34,834 nucleotides of DNA from a virus. Every line of letters starts with the position of its first letter. The first letter of the stretch is position 1. A program made the translations under genes and the position numbers. The notes below the pieces were generated by a model. It worked only from the letters and a program-made list of their open reading frames with translations. It made no database searches and was not told where the DNA came from. Positions 9,493 to 18,142 of this stretch are shown piece by piece. The DNA is taken from IMG/VR virus record IMGVR_UViG_3300006735_000097, positions 1-34,834 of that record, one strand, 5' to 3'.

Positions 9493-9938
9493 TTGATTTC
9501 CTTACTTAATATTATTGCCTTCATTTTATATCCTTTTAACTTTCTTACCCACCCTTTGCGTCCTGCGACTTCAAGGTAAGTACATTTATTTTGCTTTGCA
9601 AATTTTTCTATTTTTTCTTGTATTCTTTCTAACCAGTTTTCTAGGTTTCTACCTCCTGCTAAAAAATATCGTAATACTTTAGCTTGAGGATATTGTGCTA
9701 TTTCTGTGACAACAGCACTTTCTACTCTGTTATCGTTCCAACTAATAAATAGTTGCATACGATCATTAGCTAATCCGTATAATATATCTTTAATACTATA
9801 GGTTTCATCTAATGCCTTCTCTATTAATGGAGCAACTTGACTCCATATAAATTCTAAATCTTCACTAGGAACTCTTGTAACTACATTATCCAATAATGGT
9901 GTATGCGAGGTTTTGATCTGCGTTACTTGAACTTGCAT
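9489..9938 (-). CDS. GNAT-acetyltransferase-like virion-module protein
   Basis: A 149-aa protein whose pattern (start helix, MQLFISWNDNRVESAVVTEIAQYP strands, then VLRYFLAGGRNLENWLERIQEKIEKFAKQNKCTYLEVAGRKGWVRKL) matches the GNAT-like proteins found in podovirus structural operons. I do not see a complete acetyl-CoA P-loop, so enzymatic activity is doubtful. The ATG start gives a 53-bp overlap with the upstream gene; a TTG at 9891 just at that gene's stop is an alternative start. The stop overlaps the next ATG (ATGA). Neighbours suggest a virion or maturation role. Confidence 0.6.
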   Translation of the reverse strand: MQVQVTQIKTSHTPLLDNVVTRVPSEDLEFIWSQVAPLIEKALDETYSIKDILYGLANDRMQLFISWNDNRVESAVVTEIAQYPQAKVLRYFLAGGRNLENWLERIQEKIEKFAKQNKCTYLEVAGRKGWVRKLKGYKMKAIILSKEIK

Positions 9939-10215
9939 GAGTTAGTGTGGCACTCCCTTCTGCCCTAGCTGACACATACATTCCATTTAATCCTGTTCTT
10001 CCATTAGCTGTAATGGGCATAAACAAAATTATAGAATTACCACCAAGTCTTGCGTCTGTAAGAGTTGTTGTTGTTTGACTTGCTCTTAGTGTGACTGTGC
10101 CTGTGCTATTTAATTTTCCATTAATCGTATTGTTTAATGAAGCTGAAACTAATCGTAAATGCTGTGCAGTATCAGGAATAGATAAAGGTACTGTAGGAAA
10201 CGAATTGTCTGCCAT
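9886..10215 (-). CDS. Small structural-module protein, hypothetical
   Basis: A 109-aa protein rich in Thr, Ser, Asn and Ala, with strand-like segments (GTVTLRASQTTTTLTDARLGGNSIILFMPIT). It looks like a small all-beta protein. The pattern NSIILFMPITANG and the ending SSNADQNLAYTIIG recur, as I recall, in short proteins beside podovirus neck genes. It starts in a TAATG overlap with the nozzle gene. It could be a neck, decoration or fibre-anchor protein; the sequence does not decide. Confidence 0.65.
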   Translation of the reverse strand: MADNSFPTVPLSIPDTAQHLRLVSASLNNTINGKLNSTGTVTLRASQTTTTLTDARLGGNSIILFMPITANGRTGLNGMYVSARAEGSATLTHASSSNADQNLAYTIIG

Positions 10216-11714
10216 TACCTTTTACCTTCAGGTCTAGCTTCTATTTCAACACCTGACATAGTATTAAAGTTTCCTGTCACATTTACACGAACTCTATGAT
10301 ACCTACTTGTTGATCTTAAAGGAACTGAACCATCTGCATTATTAGATACAGCAGTACCTACTGTCACACTATTAAGTTGTGAATCTCTTTTAATAGGAGT
10401 CACAGTAACAGTTGTGTTAGCAGTTCCATCTACAATCGGTCTGCAATTAATTAGTGTTGATCTTTTTTTTTCAGCACCTTCAAACTCTGTTGTGTCAACT
10501 GTTGCTGATAAACTTGTTGCAATAAACTTTCCAAACAAATGAGAGGAATCAAAACCAGCAAGACCAACAATACCTTCTCCATAATAGTAAGAGTCTAATG
10601 ATCTTGTTAAGTTATCTAACTCGCCAAACACATCTAAACTTTCTAATGTGTTAAATGCTTCTTGAGAAGCACCAGCTATAAATTCTAAATCTTGTCCTGA
10701 TCCTGTACTCCACTTATCTACTGAGTAATTATAAATTAATAATTTGTTATTGGTTGTTCCTGTAGCACCTGATCCACGATAAGACCATACAGCTATAGAG
10801 TTGTTAGGATCTATTGCTGAACAAATACCATCTAAGTTAGAAGATAAATCTTCAAAAAAGAAATTGTCTATTCTTGCATTTCCTATTGGTGTTAATTGTT
10901 GTCCACCTGATAGTTTGTAAAAACCATCTTGTGCAAGAAAGAATATATCACTACCAAAAGAACAAACAGATTTAGGAGCAAAAGCACCTACATTGTCTGC
11001 AATTTTGTTAAAGGTAAAGATTAATGGAGTACCTACATATTCCATTCTGTAAATAGCTTTCTCAAAGAATATAATTCCAAAAGATTCACCACCTACGATT
11101 GCTTGGATATTACCATGTGTACCTACTATGTCTTGATACCCTGACTGAGTTGATTGGCTTGGAGTCCAATCAGAAGAATCATTTAAAGCTGACCACTTCA
11201 CTCTTTGGTTATAAGTAGTAGAACTTTCTGTTGTATATCCAGCAACAACAAAATCTCTAATAACAGAAATATATTTTGCTTTAAAAGAAATTAAATCTGA
11301 AAATAAACTATCTGTTCCTTGATCGAATTTTTGTATGTTATCAGCACCATTAGTAGCAATAATGTTTGTGCCAAACTGTGTAAATGCCCAAAAGTCTCTA
11401 GCATTAGAAGTTGTAGAGTTATTGTAGCCACCTGATTTTGATTTGTTTACAAAATCACCACTACTATTCATTTGGAATAGTCTTGTTGCGTTTCCACAAT
11501 AGTTCGTAACACCATCACTAAGAAAAGCTGAAAATAATCCAACTGCATCTAATGGAGCAGACGAACCTTCTCTTGTTAAAGGAGCTGTAGTTAAACTTTG
11601 AAATCCTGCTAATGCTTTGTAGCCTTTAGCTAAAGGTACAACATTATCTACTTTTAACGCACCTGTATTTTGATATGCAGGTAGATCAGCTTGTAAGTCG
11701 CCAAACTCAATCAT
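10215..11714 (-). CDS. Tail nozzle / packaged-DNA stabilisation protein (P22 gp10-like)
   Basis: A 499-aa beta-rich protein with repeated blades such as DFWAFTQFGTNIIATNGADNI, SFGIIFFEKAIYRMEYVG and DIFFLAQDGFYKLSGG. This is the beta-propeller pattern of the P22 gp10/SU10 nozzle family that closes the portal channel below the adaptor. Motifs such as FNKIADNVGAFAPKSV and a late SRYHRVRVNVTGNF-type strand fit the family. It lies directly downstream of the adaptor gene with only one base between them, the usual neck order. It should form a hexamer at the tail tip that keeps DNA in and opens on infection. Confidence 0.8.
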   Translation of the reverse strand: MIEFGDLQADLPAYQNTGALKVDNVVPLAKGYKALAGFQSLTTAPLTREGSSAPLDAVGLFSAFLSDGVTNYCGNATRLFQMNSSGDFVNKSKSGGYNNSTTSNARDFWAFTQFGTNIIATNGADNIQKFDQGTDSLFSDLISFKAKYISVIRDFVVAGYTTESSTTYNQRVKWSALNDSSDWTPSQSTQSGYQDIVGTHGNIQAIVGGESFGIIFFEKAIYRMEYVGTPLIFTFNKIADNVGAFAPKSVCSFGSDIFFLAQDGFYKLSGGQQLTPIGNARIDNFFFEDLSSNLDGICSAIDPNNSIAVWSYRGSGATGTTNNKLLIYNYSVDKWSTGSGQDLEFIAGASQEAFNTLESLDVFGELDNLTRSLDSYYYGEGIVGLAGFDSSHLFGKFIATSLSATVDTTEFEGAEKKRSTLINCRPIVDGTANTTVTVTPIKRDSQLNSVTVGTAVSNNADGSVPLRSTSRYHRVRVNVTGNFNTMSGVEIEARPEGKR

Positions 11715-12344
11715 CTATGCCACCTGCGTTGCTGACATTTGTAATGGTGAAGATGTAGTAGATCCTTTAGATGATGATTCATTAGCATTTTTTAAAGCCT
11801 CTTTATAAAGTCCTGCCCATATATTTAATCTTTCATCTTGCATGAGGAAGGGGGAACTTTCTGCTAATGCTCCATAAAGATATAGTTCAGGATAATTTGT
11901 AAGAATGTCGTTTGTTGCATTACTATCAGATAATGCAGTTAATTTTTTATAATGATTAATTTGTAATGTAGTTGCTGAATCAGGTTCTACTCCTAATAAA
12001 ATTTTTGTTCCAACTATTGTAAAGAAGTTTGGAGTTCCTGAAGTTTGTGATGTATTATATTTGTTATAAAAATCTGTATTAGCCATAAACCTTAATGTTG
12101 TAAAAGGATTACTTTGATAGATAACAGTTATGGCTTCTAAATATCCAGTTGGTAAATCATAGCTTTGTGTACCTGCAACTGTAGAAGTTGAAGTGTTAAT
12201 TTCTACCATTTCTCTAACTCGTAATTCTCTATTTAATCTGCTTTCTGCAAGTGTAATAAAGTCTCCTAAATAAGCAGTTAAATCTTCTCTGTTTAAATAA
12301 GATGCTATTGTAGTTTTGAGATTAGAGTATGTGGTTATTGCCAT
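11715..12344 (-). CDS. Head-tail adaptor protein (SU10/P22 gp4-like)
   Basis: A 209-aa protein with the family layout: an N-terminal helix pair (YSNLKTTIASYLNREDLTAYLGDFITLAESRLNRELRVREM), a beta segment (GTQSYDLPTGYLEAITVIYQ), then late helices (YPELYLYGALAESSPFLMQDERLNIWAGLYKEAL). This is the portal-docking adaptor of SU10/P22-type podoviruses. Twelve copies are expected to bind under the portal and carry the nozzle. It immediately precedes the nozzle gene and overlaps the upstream gene by one base. Confidence 0.8.
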   Translation of the reverse strand: MAITTYSNLKTTIASYLNREDLTAYLGDFITLAESRLNRELRVREMVEINTSTSTVAGTQSYDLPTGYLEAITVIYQSNPFTTLRFMANTDFYNKYNTSQTSGTPNFFTIVGTKILLGVEPDSATTLQINHYKKLTALSDSNATNDILTNYPELYLYGALAESSPFLMQDERLNIWAGLYKEALKNANESSSKGSTTSSPLQMSATQVA

Positions 12345-12697
12345 TATAAATTACCTGTATAAATCCTAAAATGTCTATTATCTGAGTCATTTAACCATTT
12401 AAAAAATCTTGGCTTATCTAAGACTTTTCCTGCATAAGTCATAATTCCTCGTTTAGCTAATTGGTGTACTACTATGTTAGGCAATCGAGCAACACGATAA
12501 CCTTTTTCATTTTGCATAACTTTAGATTTATAAGCACCTTCATTTTGTGCTACTTTATTAGCATCTAATATTTCTTTAATAGAAGCATTATCTTGATAGT
12601 TCTCAATATGAAATTTATTCTCTGCCTCATCTACAATTAAATTAGTTTTGACTGTTGATCCGTCATTAGGATCGTTAAGAGAGAATTTTTTTGCCAT
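12344..12697 (-). CDS. Head/neck-module protein, hypothetical
   Basis: A 117-aa, Lys/Asn-rich protein. The C-terminal half (GYRVARLPNIVVHQLAKRGIMTYAGKVLDKPRFFKWLNDSDNRHFRIYTG) is the most structured part. It sits between the capsid and adaptor genes, where podoviruses often carry small completion or decoration proteins. I recognise no motif. Start ATG is followed by AKKFSLNDPNDG; the gene is one base from the upstream stop. Function unknown. Confidence 0.65.
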   Translation of the reverse strand: MAKKFSLNDPNDGSTVKTNLIVDEAENKFHIENYQDNASIKEILDANKVAQNEGAYKSKVMQNEKGYRVARLPNIVVHQLAKRGIMTYAGKVLDKPRFFKWLNDSDNRHFRIYTGNL

Positions 12698-12698
12698 G

Positions 12699-12920
12699 TT
12701 ACTTGATTGCTTTTGCTATCATCATATCAATAGTGCCTTTAACTTGAAGTCCTTGATTGCCACTTAATTTTAGCATTGGATCAAATTTTCTATCACCCAT
12801 TGATTTTTGTGAAGATTGTTTTCTTTTACCACCTTTGCTAATCATAGGATCAGCTTTGATTGCACTAGAAACCTTACTATACAAACTTGATGTATGTTTT
12901 TTATTTGTAAAAATTGCCAT
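12699..12920 (-). CDS. Small basic head-module protein
   Basis: A 73-aa basic protein, rich in Lys, Ser and Met, with a Gly-Gly-Lys-Arg-Lys centre and a KGTIDMMIAKAIK amphipathic C-terminal helix. It is the first gene after the intrinsic terminator that follows the capsid gene, so its expression should depend on read-through or on an unseen promoter. It has an AGGAG-like RBS. Possibly a minor head protein; not recognised. Confidence 0.6.
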   Translation of the reverse strand: MAIFTNKKHTSSLYSKVSSAIKADPMISKGGKRKQSSQKSMGDRKFDPMLKLSGNQGLQVKGTIDMMIAKAIK

Positions 12921-12940
12921 TTGTTACTCCTGTGTTAATG

Positions 12941-12968
12941 AAAAAAGGGAGGGCATTTAAACCCTCCC
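12941..12968 (-). terminator. Intrinsic terminator downstream of the major capsid gene
   Basis: A perfect 7-bp GC-rich stem (GGGAGGG at 12947-12953 with CCCTCCC at 12962-12968) with an 8-base loop. In the minus direction it is followed by six Ts (AAAAAA on plus, 12941-12946). It lies 17 bp after the capsid stop, so it ends most capsid transcripts and lowers expression of the neck and fibre genes beyond it. Confidence 0.9.
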
Positions 12969-12985
12969 AGTCCTTTATTCTACAA

Positions 12986-13948
12986 TTATGCAGTTAAGTT
13001 AAATATTCCATAGTTAGCGTTAGGAGCTTTAGCTGTTAAAGTCCATTCTGCTAATAATAGTTTCTTGTCTGAGTCACCAGTTTTTGCAAGATCAGTAGTT
13101 TGGAATGGTCTTAGGAAATCCACACTCCACATATCCATTTGAAGAATATCTACTCTGTTTGCGTTTTGGAAACGATCAGGAACAAAAGCCACTTCACCAA
13201 AGTCTGATACATAAATATCAGTTGTGCCAATAGATACTTTATCTGAGGCATCTTTGTATTTAGTAGCCACGCCATTAAATGCTGAAGCTAACTGCTTATG
13301 ACTTGGAGACATTAAAACAGTATCAGGTTCTCCACCTAAAGTGAAAGACTGTAAAAGTCCTGCTGTTAATAATGCTTCTGCATAAGTTCTGTTAGTTCCA
13401 CCTGCAATAGCTGTAGCACCTGTTCCTAGTGGAACTGCTGAAGGTGAACCATTCTTGGAATAGTTATTAATTCCTGAAGCTGGGCCATACCATGTGCCTA
13501 CAGAAGCAGACTTTCTAGCTGTTGAAGCATTACCTGCAACTTTAGCTTGTTCAATGCCGATCATAGCATTTTCCATATCACGCTTGATCTCTTTACCCAT
13601 CTTGGCTAATTGATAAGCCATTTGAGTTCCCATACCTGCGTTATCTACAGCATCATCTGTACCTGAAATTGTTACAGACTTTGATGAGATTTGGGTATAG
13701 TTAGTGAGTCTTGCAGTTGCTCCACGAGCTTCTCCTGCGTAATCATCACCTTCTATTTGTGCGTTTACTGCTACATCAGCTAAACTATCTGTTTGCCACT
13801 CATGTAGTGTGTTTGTTGCTGTACCTTTTGATGCGTTACTCATAAATGGAGTTTCAGTTGGTGAAATATTAAAAATTACATCAGCTAAATCTTCTCTTAT
13901 TGAGTTTACACCATCATAGGTATCATAAGTATTGGTTGGTTGTGCCAT
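12986..13948 (-). CDS. Major capsid protein (SU10 type, HK97 fold)
   Basis: A 320-aa protein beginning MAQPTNTYDTYDGVNSIREDLADVIFNISPTETPFMS, the hallmark opening of the SU10-type major capsid family (DUF5309). The middle holds KGTATNTLHEWQTDSLAD and YTQISSKSVTISGTDD, as in these coat proteins. The C-terminus has the KTGDSDKKLLLAEWTLTAKAPNANYGIFNL strands. It would form the icosahedral shell with the scaffold encoded just upstream. RBS is AAAGGA. A strong terminator follows it, consistent with high, separately controlled output. Length fits the family. Confidence 0.92.
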   Translation of the reverse strand: MAQPTNTYDTYDGVNSIREDLADVIFNISPTETPFMSNASKGTATNTLHEWQTDSLADVAVNAQIEGDDYAGEARGATARLTNYTQISSKSVTISGTDDAVDNAGMGTQMAYQLAKMGKEIKRDMENAMIGIEQAKVAGNASTARKSASVGTWYGPASGINNYSKNGSPSAVPLGTGATAIAGGTNRTYAEALLTAGLLQSFTLGGEPDTVLMSPSHKQLASAFNGVATKYKDASDKVSIGTTDIYVSDFGEVAFVPDRFQNANRVDILQMDMWSVDFLRPFQTTDLAKTGDSDKKLLLAEWTLTAKAPNANYGIFNLTA

Positions 13949-13972
13949 TACTTAGTCCTTTCTATGTTGTTG

Positions 13973-15007
13973 TTATTGAGAATACATCTGCTCAAGAATG
14001 GAAACTGCATCTGCAACTTTTCCAGTTTTCTTGAGAGTTGCTTTTTTTGAGTTCATACGCTTCACAACATCACTATCATCTTGAACTTTAGGACTAGAAG
14101 AACTAATTACCTTAGAGACTTTTGTTACTTTTTTATTTTTAAGATTAGCTTTTTTTAACTTATCATAACGATAAGCATTAGCTAACATCATAACTGCTCT
14201 GTGATCTACAAGCTGAGATATTTCTTGGTCTGAATATCCAATTTCTTTAGCAAAATTGGTTAAGTTCTTAACAAACTCAGGGCCTTTATCTTTATCTGCG
14301 TAGATTGGTAGTTTTTTAGAAAGAAGTTCTCTTTGCTGTTCTAAGTAATTAGAGTATGTTCTATTATACTCCTCTTGTTTTTCAGCTTGGATTCTTTCTT
14401 TTTCTTGTATAGCAGAATTTAACAATTCTTTTTGACGATCTTGTTCTGCTTTTACTCTTACATATTCAGCAGGATCATTTTCATAAAGTTTGTCTAAATC
14501 TACTTTTTTTTCACTAGCTTTTAATTGTTCTGATAATACTTGAAGTTGTTTCTCGTATTGATCTCGTTTGATTTTTGCCTCCTCAGATTGCCTAGTAAAA
14601 TCATTTTTTAATTGATCTACAGTTTTTCTATCTTGTGATAGTTTTTCAGTTTTCTGAGTGTAATCTTGTTGACGAGAATAACCTTTTCTAAGTTCATCAA
14701 GGGTGACTTCCACTTCCTGTCCATTGACAGTTAGTTTATAAAGTTCCTCATTACTATTAGTTGTTTCTTCTGCTTCAACTTGATCTATTAGTTCATCATC
14801 TTCAAAAGTATCTTCGATATTCGTTTCCAAGTCGTTTCCATCTTTTGTTGATTCTTCACTTGCAGTTTCTTGAGTCTTAGAGGCTTCTGTATTAAGTAAG
14901 GTCTTCAAGTGTTCTGCTGTCTCGTTCACATTTCGAGACTTGGGCATTGGTGCAACAGATTCGGTTTGAGTTTCTGTTGCAGAGTCCATTGCTGGTTGTT
15001 CTGCCAT
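13973..15007 (-). CDS. Capsid scaffolding protein
   Basis: A 344-aa, highly charged protein immediately upstream of the capsid gene. Residues 1-90 are acidic and Thr/Glu-rich. A short YKLTVNGQEVEVTLDELRKGYSRQQDYTQKTEKL segment at about 90-125 is typical of phage scaffold proteins. Residues 125-235 form a long coiled coil, and the C-terminal 60 residues are Lys-rich, as expected for the coat-binding helix-turn-helix. It directs procapsid assembly and leaves or is degraded before DNA packaging. No protease domain is fused to it. Confidence 0.85.
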   Translation of the reverse strand: MAEQPAMDSATETQTESVAPMPKSRNVNETAEHLKTLLNTEASKTQETASEESTKDGNDLETNIEDTFEDDELIDQVEAEETTNSNEELYKLTVNGQEVEVTLDELRKGYSRQQDYTQKTEKLSQDRKTVDQLKNDFTRQSEEAKIKRDQYEKQLQVLSEQLKASEKKVDLDKLYENDPAEYVRVKAEQDRQKELLNSAIQEKERIQAEKQEEYNRTYSNYLEQQRELLSKKLPIYADKDKGPEFVKNLTNFAKEIGYSDQEISQLVDHRAVMMLANAYRYDKLKKANLKNKKVTKVSKVISSSSPKVQDDSDVVKRMNSKKATLKKTGKVADAVSILEQMYSQ

Positions 15008-15016
15008 GTATTACTC

Positions 15017-15247
15017 CTATTTTTTTATGATTTTGCCTGTTTCCATAACAGACTGTAGTTGCATCACAACGAGTTCTAACATTCTCCTCATAACGAAAAT
15101 GTTTTCCCTCTGTTCTGAACTTTTAAGATCACTATTTAACCATTCTTGATTAAGGTCGGATCGAATTTTGTTTACTGCTTCTATAAATATTTTATCTTCA
15201 AGTATTCTTTTAGCTTGGTCGCTTCTTTTAATGTCTTGTTCTGACAC
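15017..15247 (-). CDS. Small helical protein between portal and scaffold, hypothetical
   Basis: A 76-aa helical protein with an SDQAKRILEDKIFIEAVNKIRSDLNQEWLNSD start and an MRRMLELVVMQLQSVMETG helix. It overlaps the upstream gene by one base and lies ten bases before the scaffold gene. Small helical proteins in this position occur in many podovirus head modules, but I cannot assign a function. It could assist scaffold or portal assembly. Confidence 0.65.
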   Translation of the reverse strand: MSEQDIKRSDQAKRILEDKIFIEAVNKIRSDLNQEWLNSDLKSSEQRENIFVMRRMLELVVMQLQSVMETGKIIKK

Positions 15248-16155
15248 TATCTACCACCTATAAATCCAACACCTTCTTTGAATTTACTATTACCAAAGTT
15301 TCTTTTATTTCTTTCAATATTTCTAGCAATACCAGCTCTGTAAGCAGTATCGTTTCTAGTTCTATTACCTTGTGCATCTACTGATGTTAATGGTGTTCTA
15401 CCTAACAATCCACCTGACATATCTTCAAATATAGGTGATCCACTAGATTTACTACCATCTTGAGGTTGTGGGTTCATCACACTATCAACTGCTTGACCTA
15501 CAGTCAAAGGACTTTTTGTGTAACTTACAGATTCAGGTATTCCTGAATATCCACCAGTTGTACTTCGTAAATAACTGTCTAATGAATTTCCTTGTACTGT
15601 GTTGTAATATTGTTGAGGATTAAAAACCTGATATGTTCCATCACCTCGATATTCACCATAACCTTGATCCATAAAAGATTGCATACCCTCTGTAAAATCT
15701 GCTAATCGTCTATCAGCTCCACCAGTTAAAGAATCAAATATATTTAAACCAAAAATAGGAGGTGGAGATCCAACACTAGGATCAAATTTTAATAAAATAT
15801 TACCATTTGGATCGTCTATAAGATAATCGTCTAAAATATTTGAAGCACCAAAAATAGTGCTTGGATCTTTTTTCATTTTATCAAAAAGTGCTTTATTAGG
15901 ATCTACTTCAGGATCTTTATTGTTACTACTATCTCCTGTTACTACTTCTTCTATAGGCACACAAACATTTAAAACTGAATCAAAAGTATAACCTTCAGGA
16001 CATGGATCAGGAGTAACAGGATCAGGAGTTGAAGGAGGAACATAAGGAGTTACTGGAACTGTATAAGGATTAGATGTGCTTTCAGTAGAAAATCCACCTG
16101 TTAAAAACTTATCTATAATAGCTTGTGAACTACTGGGACTGTTGGGTGTTGCCAT
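15247..16155 (-). CDS. Pro/Ser-rich head-module protein, hypothetical
   Basis: A 302-aa low-complexity protein. Residues 30-75 are Pro/Thr-rich (VPVTPYVPPSTPDPVTPDPCPEGYTF), with two cysteines flanking a short PCPEGYTFDSVLNVC motif. The remainder is Gly/Asp/Asn-rich with a YGEYRGDGTYQVFNPQQYYN segment. Its start overlaps the portal C-terminus by 26 bp. The composition suggests an extended virion-associated linker. The CPxGYxFDxxxNxC unit is common in phage proteins of unknown role. No enzyme motif. Confidence 0.6.
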   Translation of the reverse strand: MATPNSPSSSQAIIDKFLTGGFSTESTSNPYTVPVTPYVPPSTPDPVTPDPCPEGYTFDSVLNVCVPIEEVVTGDSSNNKDPEVDPNKALFDKMKKDPSTIFGASNILDDYLIDDPNGNILLKFDPSVGSPPPIFGLNIFDSLTGGADRRLADFTEGMQSFMDQGYGEYRGDGTYQVFNPQQYYNTVQGNSLDSYLRSTTGGYSGIPESVSYTKSPLTVGQAVDSVMNPQPQDGSKSSGSPIFEDMSGGLLGRTPLTSVDAQGNRTRNDTAYRAGIARNIERNKRNFGNSKFKEGVGFIGGR

Positions 16156-18142
16156 TTTTATTTATTCCTTGCTGTAATATTTGTGTTGCTAGTTTTTCTT
16201 TTTGAATATCTTTAGCATCATCTTCTTTAATTAAAGTTGAAGCTAATTTTTGTTGATCGAGTTCTAACTTTTGTGCTTTCAGTTGTATGTCTGCTTGATC
16301 TTTTGCTTGTTGTCTTTGTAAATCTGCTTGTGCTAATTGAATAGCAGGATCAGGTTGTTGAGGTTTAGGAGGAGGAGGAGGAGTATTAGCTGGATTGTTA
16401 AAAAACTGACTTGCGTCTTTGTAACCTGCATTTTCTAAATACTTTTCTAAGGTATTATAAATCTTTTGAGGATCTACGATACCCATACCACCTGCACCAA
16501 TTAATTTTTCTTGTACTGCCAAAACTCTACCTAAGACTTCTAGTTTTTGATCCATAGATCCACTACCTAGTCCTATTTGAACTGTAGCATTGTATCTGTG
16601 TACCCATTCTCTCGGATTCATAGGAACAAACTTTCCTCTTAGTTGAATAATGCGTTCTTGATCTTGGTACTTACATACTTGAGTTAAGATACCTTGAAAC
16701 ATTCTTTTAATACCTTCACTAAAGTTACGAGCATACAACTCTATTCTTTGAGTAGATGCGTTCATCATTACATTTGCACTTGTAGCTGTAGTGTGAGATT
16801 TGTTAATAGCTTCTGAGTCTAATCCCATTTGAACTTTAGAAACACCTGATCTAGCTTCTCTAATTTCATCTACCTTACCAATCATAGCAAGACCTTCTTG
16901 CATAAAATTTGGTGCTTGGAGAGGTGTTACTGCATTAGGTGATTTAACTCTAACAATACCACCTGCTCTTGAGTTTAAGATGTCATCAATGTTTGCTTGA
17001 CCATCTACTACAACTGTTCTTGCGTTGTTTTGTAGATAAGCATTATTAAGTGTCTGTCTAAGAAGTGTTGTTTTGATCTCTTGCACATCACCAATTAAAT
17101 CATAAATAGATAGACCAAAAAATCTGTGTGGCATGGGAATTGCTGTGACCATAGCAAAAGGGATTTCTTCAATCGGTTCGTTCTCTAATATATGGTAAAC
17201 ATTTTGACTAGAACCCCCTACAACTATGTGTCTTAATTCTGCAATTCCATCATTGTCATAATCACATTTCATATAACAATCCGTGACTGCTACAACTGTT
17301 AATAATGGATCAATGTTTTGAAAATCTTGTGGAGTTGTTTGATCGTCAAACGATCTTCTTGTAACTGCCTCTGTATTATAAATATCTTCATCAGCAGGGC
17401 CTAATTCATTGACTAATTTTTTATCAAAACCCATATCAATAAGTTCTGATCTTGTTTTAAAAACTCTTTGACCTATAAAATTAGAATCTTCTATACTAGT
17501 GGCAGTTTTACTAATGAGCATAGACTCTGGTGGAACATTCTCTACACAGATTTTTCCGTAATCTTTAACTCTTTTAACTTTGACATTAAAAGTTTGTTCC
17601 ATTTGATCTATATTATCGTAATCAAGTTCAGTAGCAGTATCTTCTACTTCAATAACCTCTACTTCAGGATCAGCGATTAATGATTGATATTCTGCACCTG
17701 TTAAATTTTCGTAAGATTCTTGTTTTTGCTCTTTGGATTTTTTCCAGTAGTATTTTACAAAACCATTTTTGCTTATTAAAGCATCTTTAAACATAGTATG
17801 TAGAATTGAGTAACCATTATTATCTTTCATAAAAATATGATTGATGTAATCACTTGCCTGATCTGCGTATTGCACATCTTCAGGACCTTGTGGCTCAAAT
17901 CTAACTATGCTTTCGCCTTGTGTAAAGACTCTCATCATAGAAGGTAAGATACTCTCTACAACTTCTAAGACATCTTGTGATCTTACTTGGGATTGTCCTT
18001 CGACTTCGTTGCCTAATGGCTCTCCTAAGTAAAACTTTAAGGCATTTTTTCGTTGTTGAGATAATTCTCCACCATAAAATCCAAGAGAGTTTGTAATCTC
18101 CTGTCCTATAAGTGATTTGAGTCTATCTTTTGTTAATTTCAT
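16130..18142 (-). CDS. Portal protein (P22/SU10 type)
   Basis: A 670-aa protein directly after TerL. It opens with helices typical of P22-type portals (QQRKNALKFYLGEPLGNEVEGQSQVRSQDVLEVVESILPSMMRVF, about 26-70). The stem and wing follow (DALISKNGFVKYYW, PFAMVTAIPMPHRFFGLSIYDLIGDVQEIKTTLLRQTLNNAYLQNNAR). The C-terminus has a run of five prolines at about 590, then a Gln/Ala/Lys-rich helix that probably forms the barrel. As a dodecamer it is the DNA entry vertex, binding TerL and later the adaptor. Size fits the P22 group. Confidence 0.9.
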   Translation of the reverse strand: MKLTKDRLKSLIGQEITNSLGFYGGELSQQRKNALKFYLGEPLGNEVEGQSQVRSQDVLEVVESILPSMMRVFTQGESIVRFEPQGPEDVQYADQASDYINHIFMKDNNGYSILHTMFKDALISKNGFVKYYWKKSKEQKQESYENLTGAEYQSLIADPEVEVIEVEDTATELDYDNIDQMEQTFNVKVKRVKDYGKICVENVPPESMLISKTATSIEDSNFIGQRVFKTRSELIDMGFDKKLVNELGPADEDIYNTEAVTRRSFDDQTTPQDFQNIDPLLTVVAVTDCYMKCDYDNDGIAELRHIVVGGSSQNVYHILENEPIEEIPFAMVTAIPMPHRFFGLSIYDLIGDVQEIKTTLLRQTLNNAYLQNNARTVVVDGQANIDDILNSRAGGIVRVKSPNAVTPLQAPNFMQEGLAMIGKVDEIREARSGVSKVQMGLDSEAINKSHTTATSANVMMNASTQRIELYARNFSEGIKRMFQGILTQVCKYQDQERIIQLRGKFVPMNPREWVHRYNATVQIGLGSGSMDQKLEVLGRVLAVQEKLIGAGGMGIVDPQKIYNTLEKYLENAGYKDASQFFNNPANTPPPPPKPQQPDPAIQLAQADLQRQQAKDQADIQLKAQKLELDQQKLASTLIKEDDAKDIQKEKLATQILQQGINKNGNTQQSQ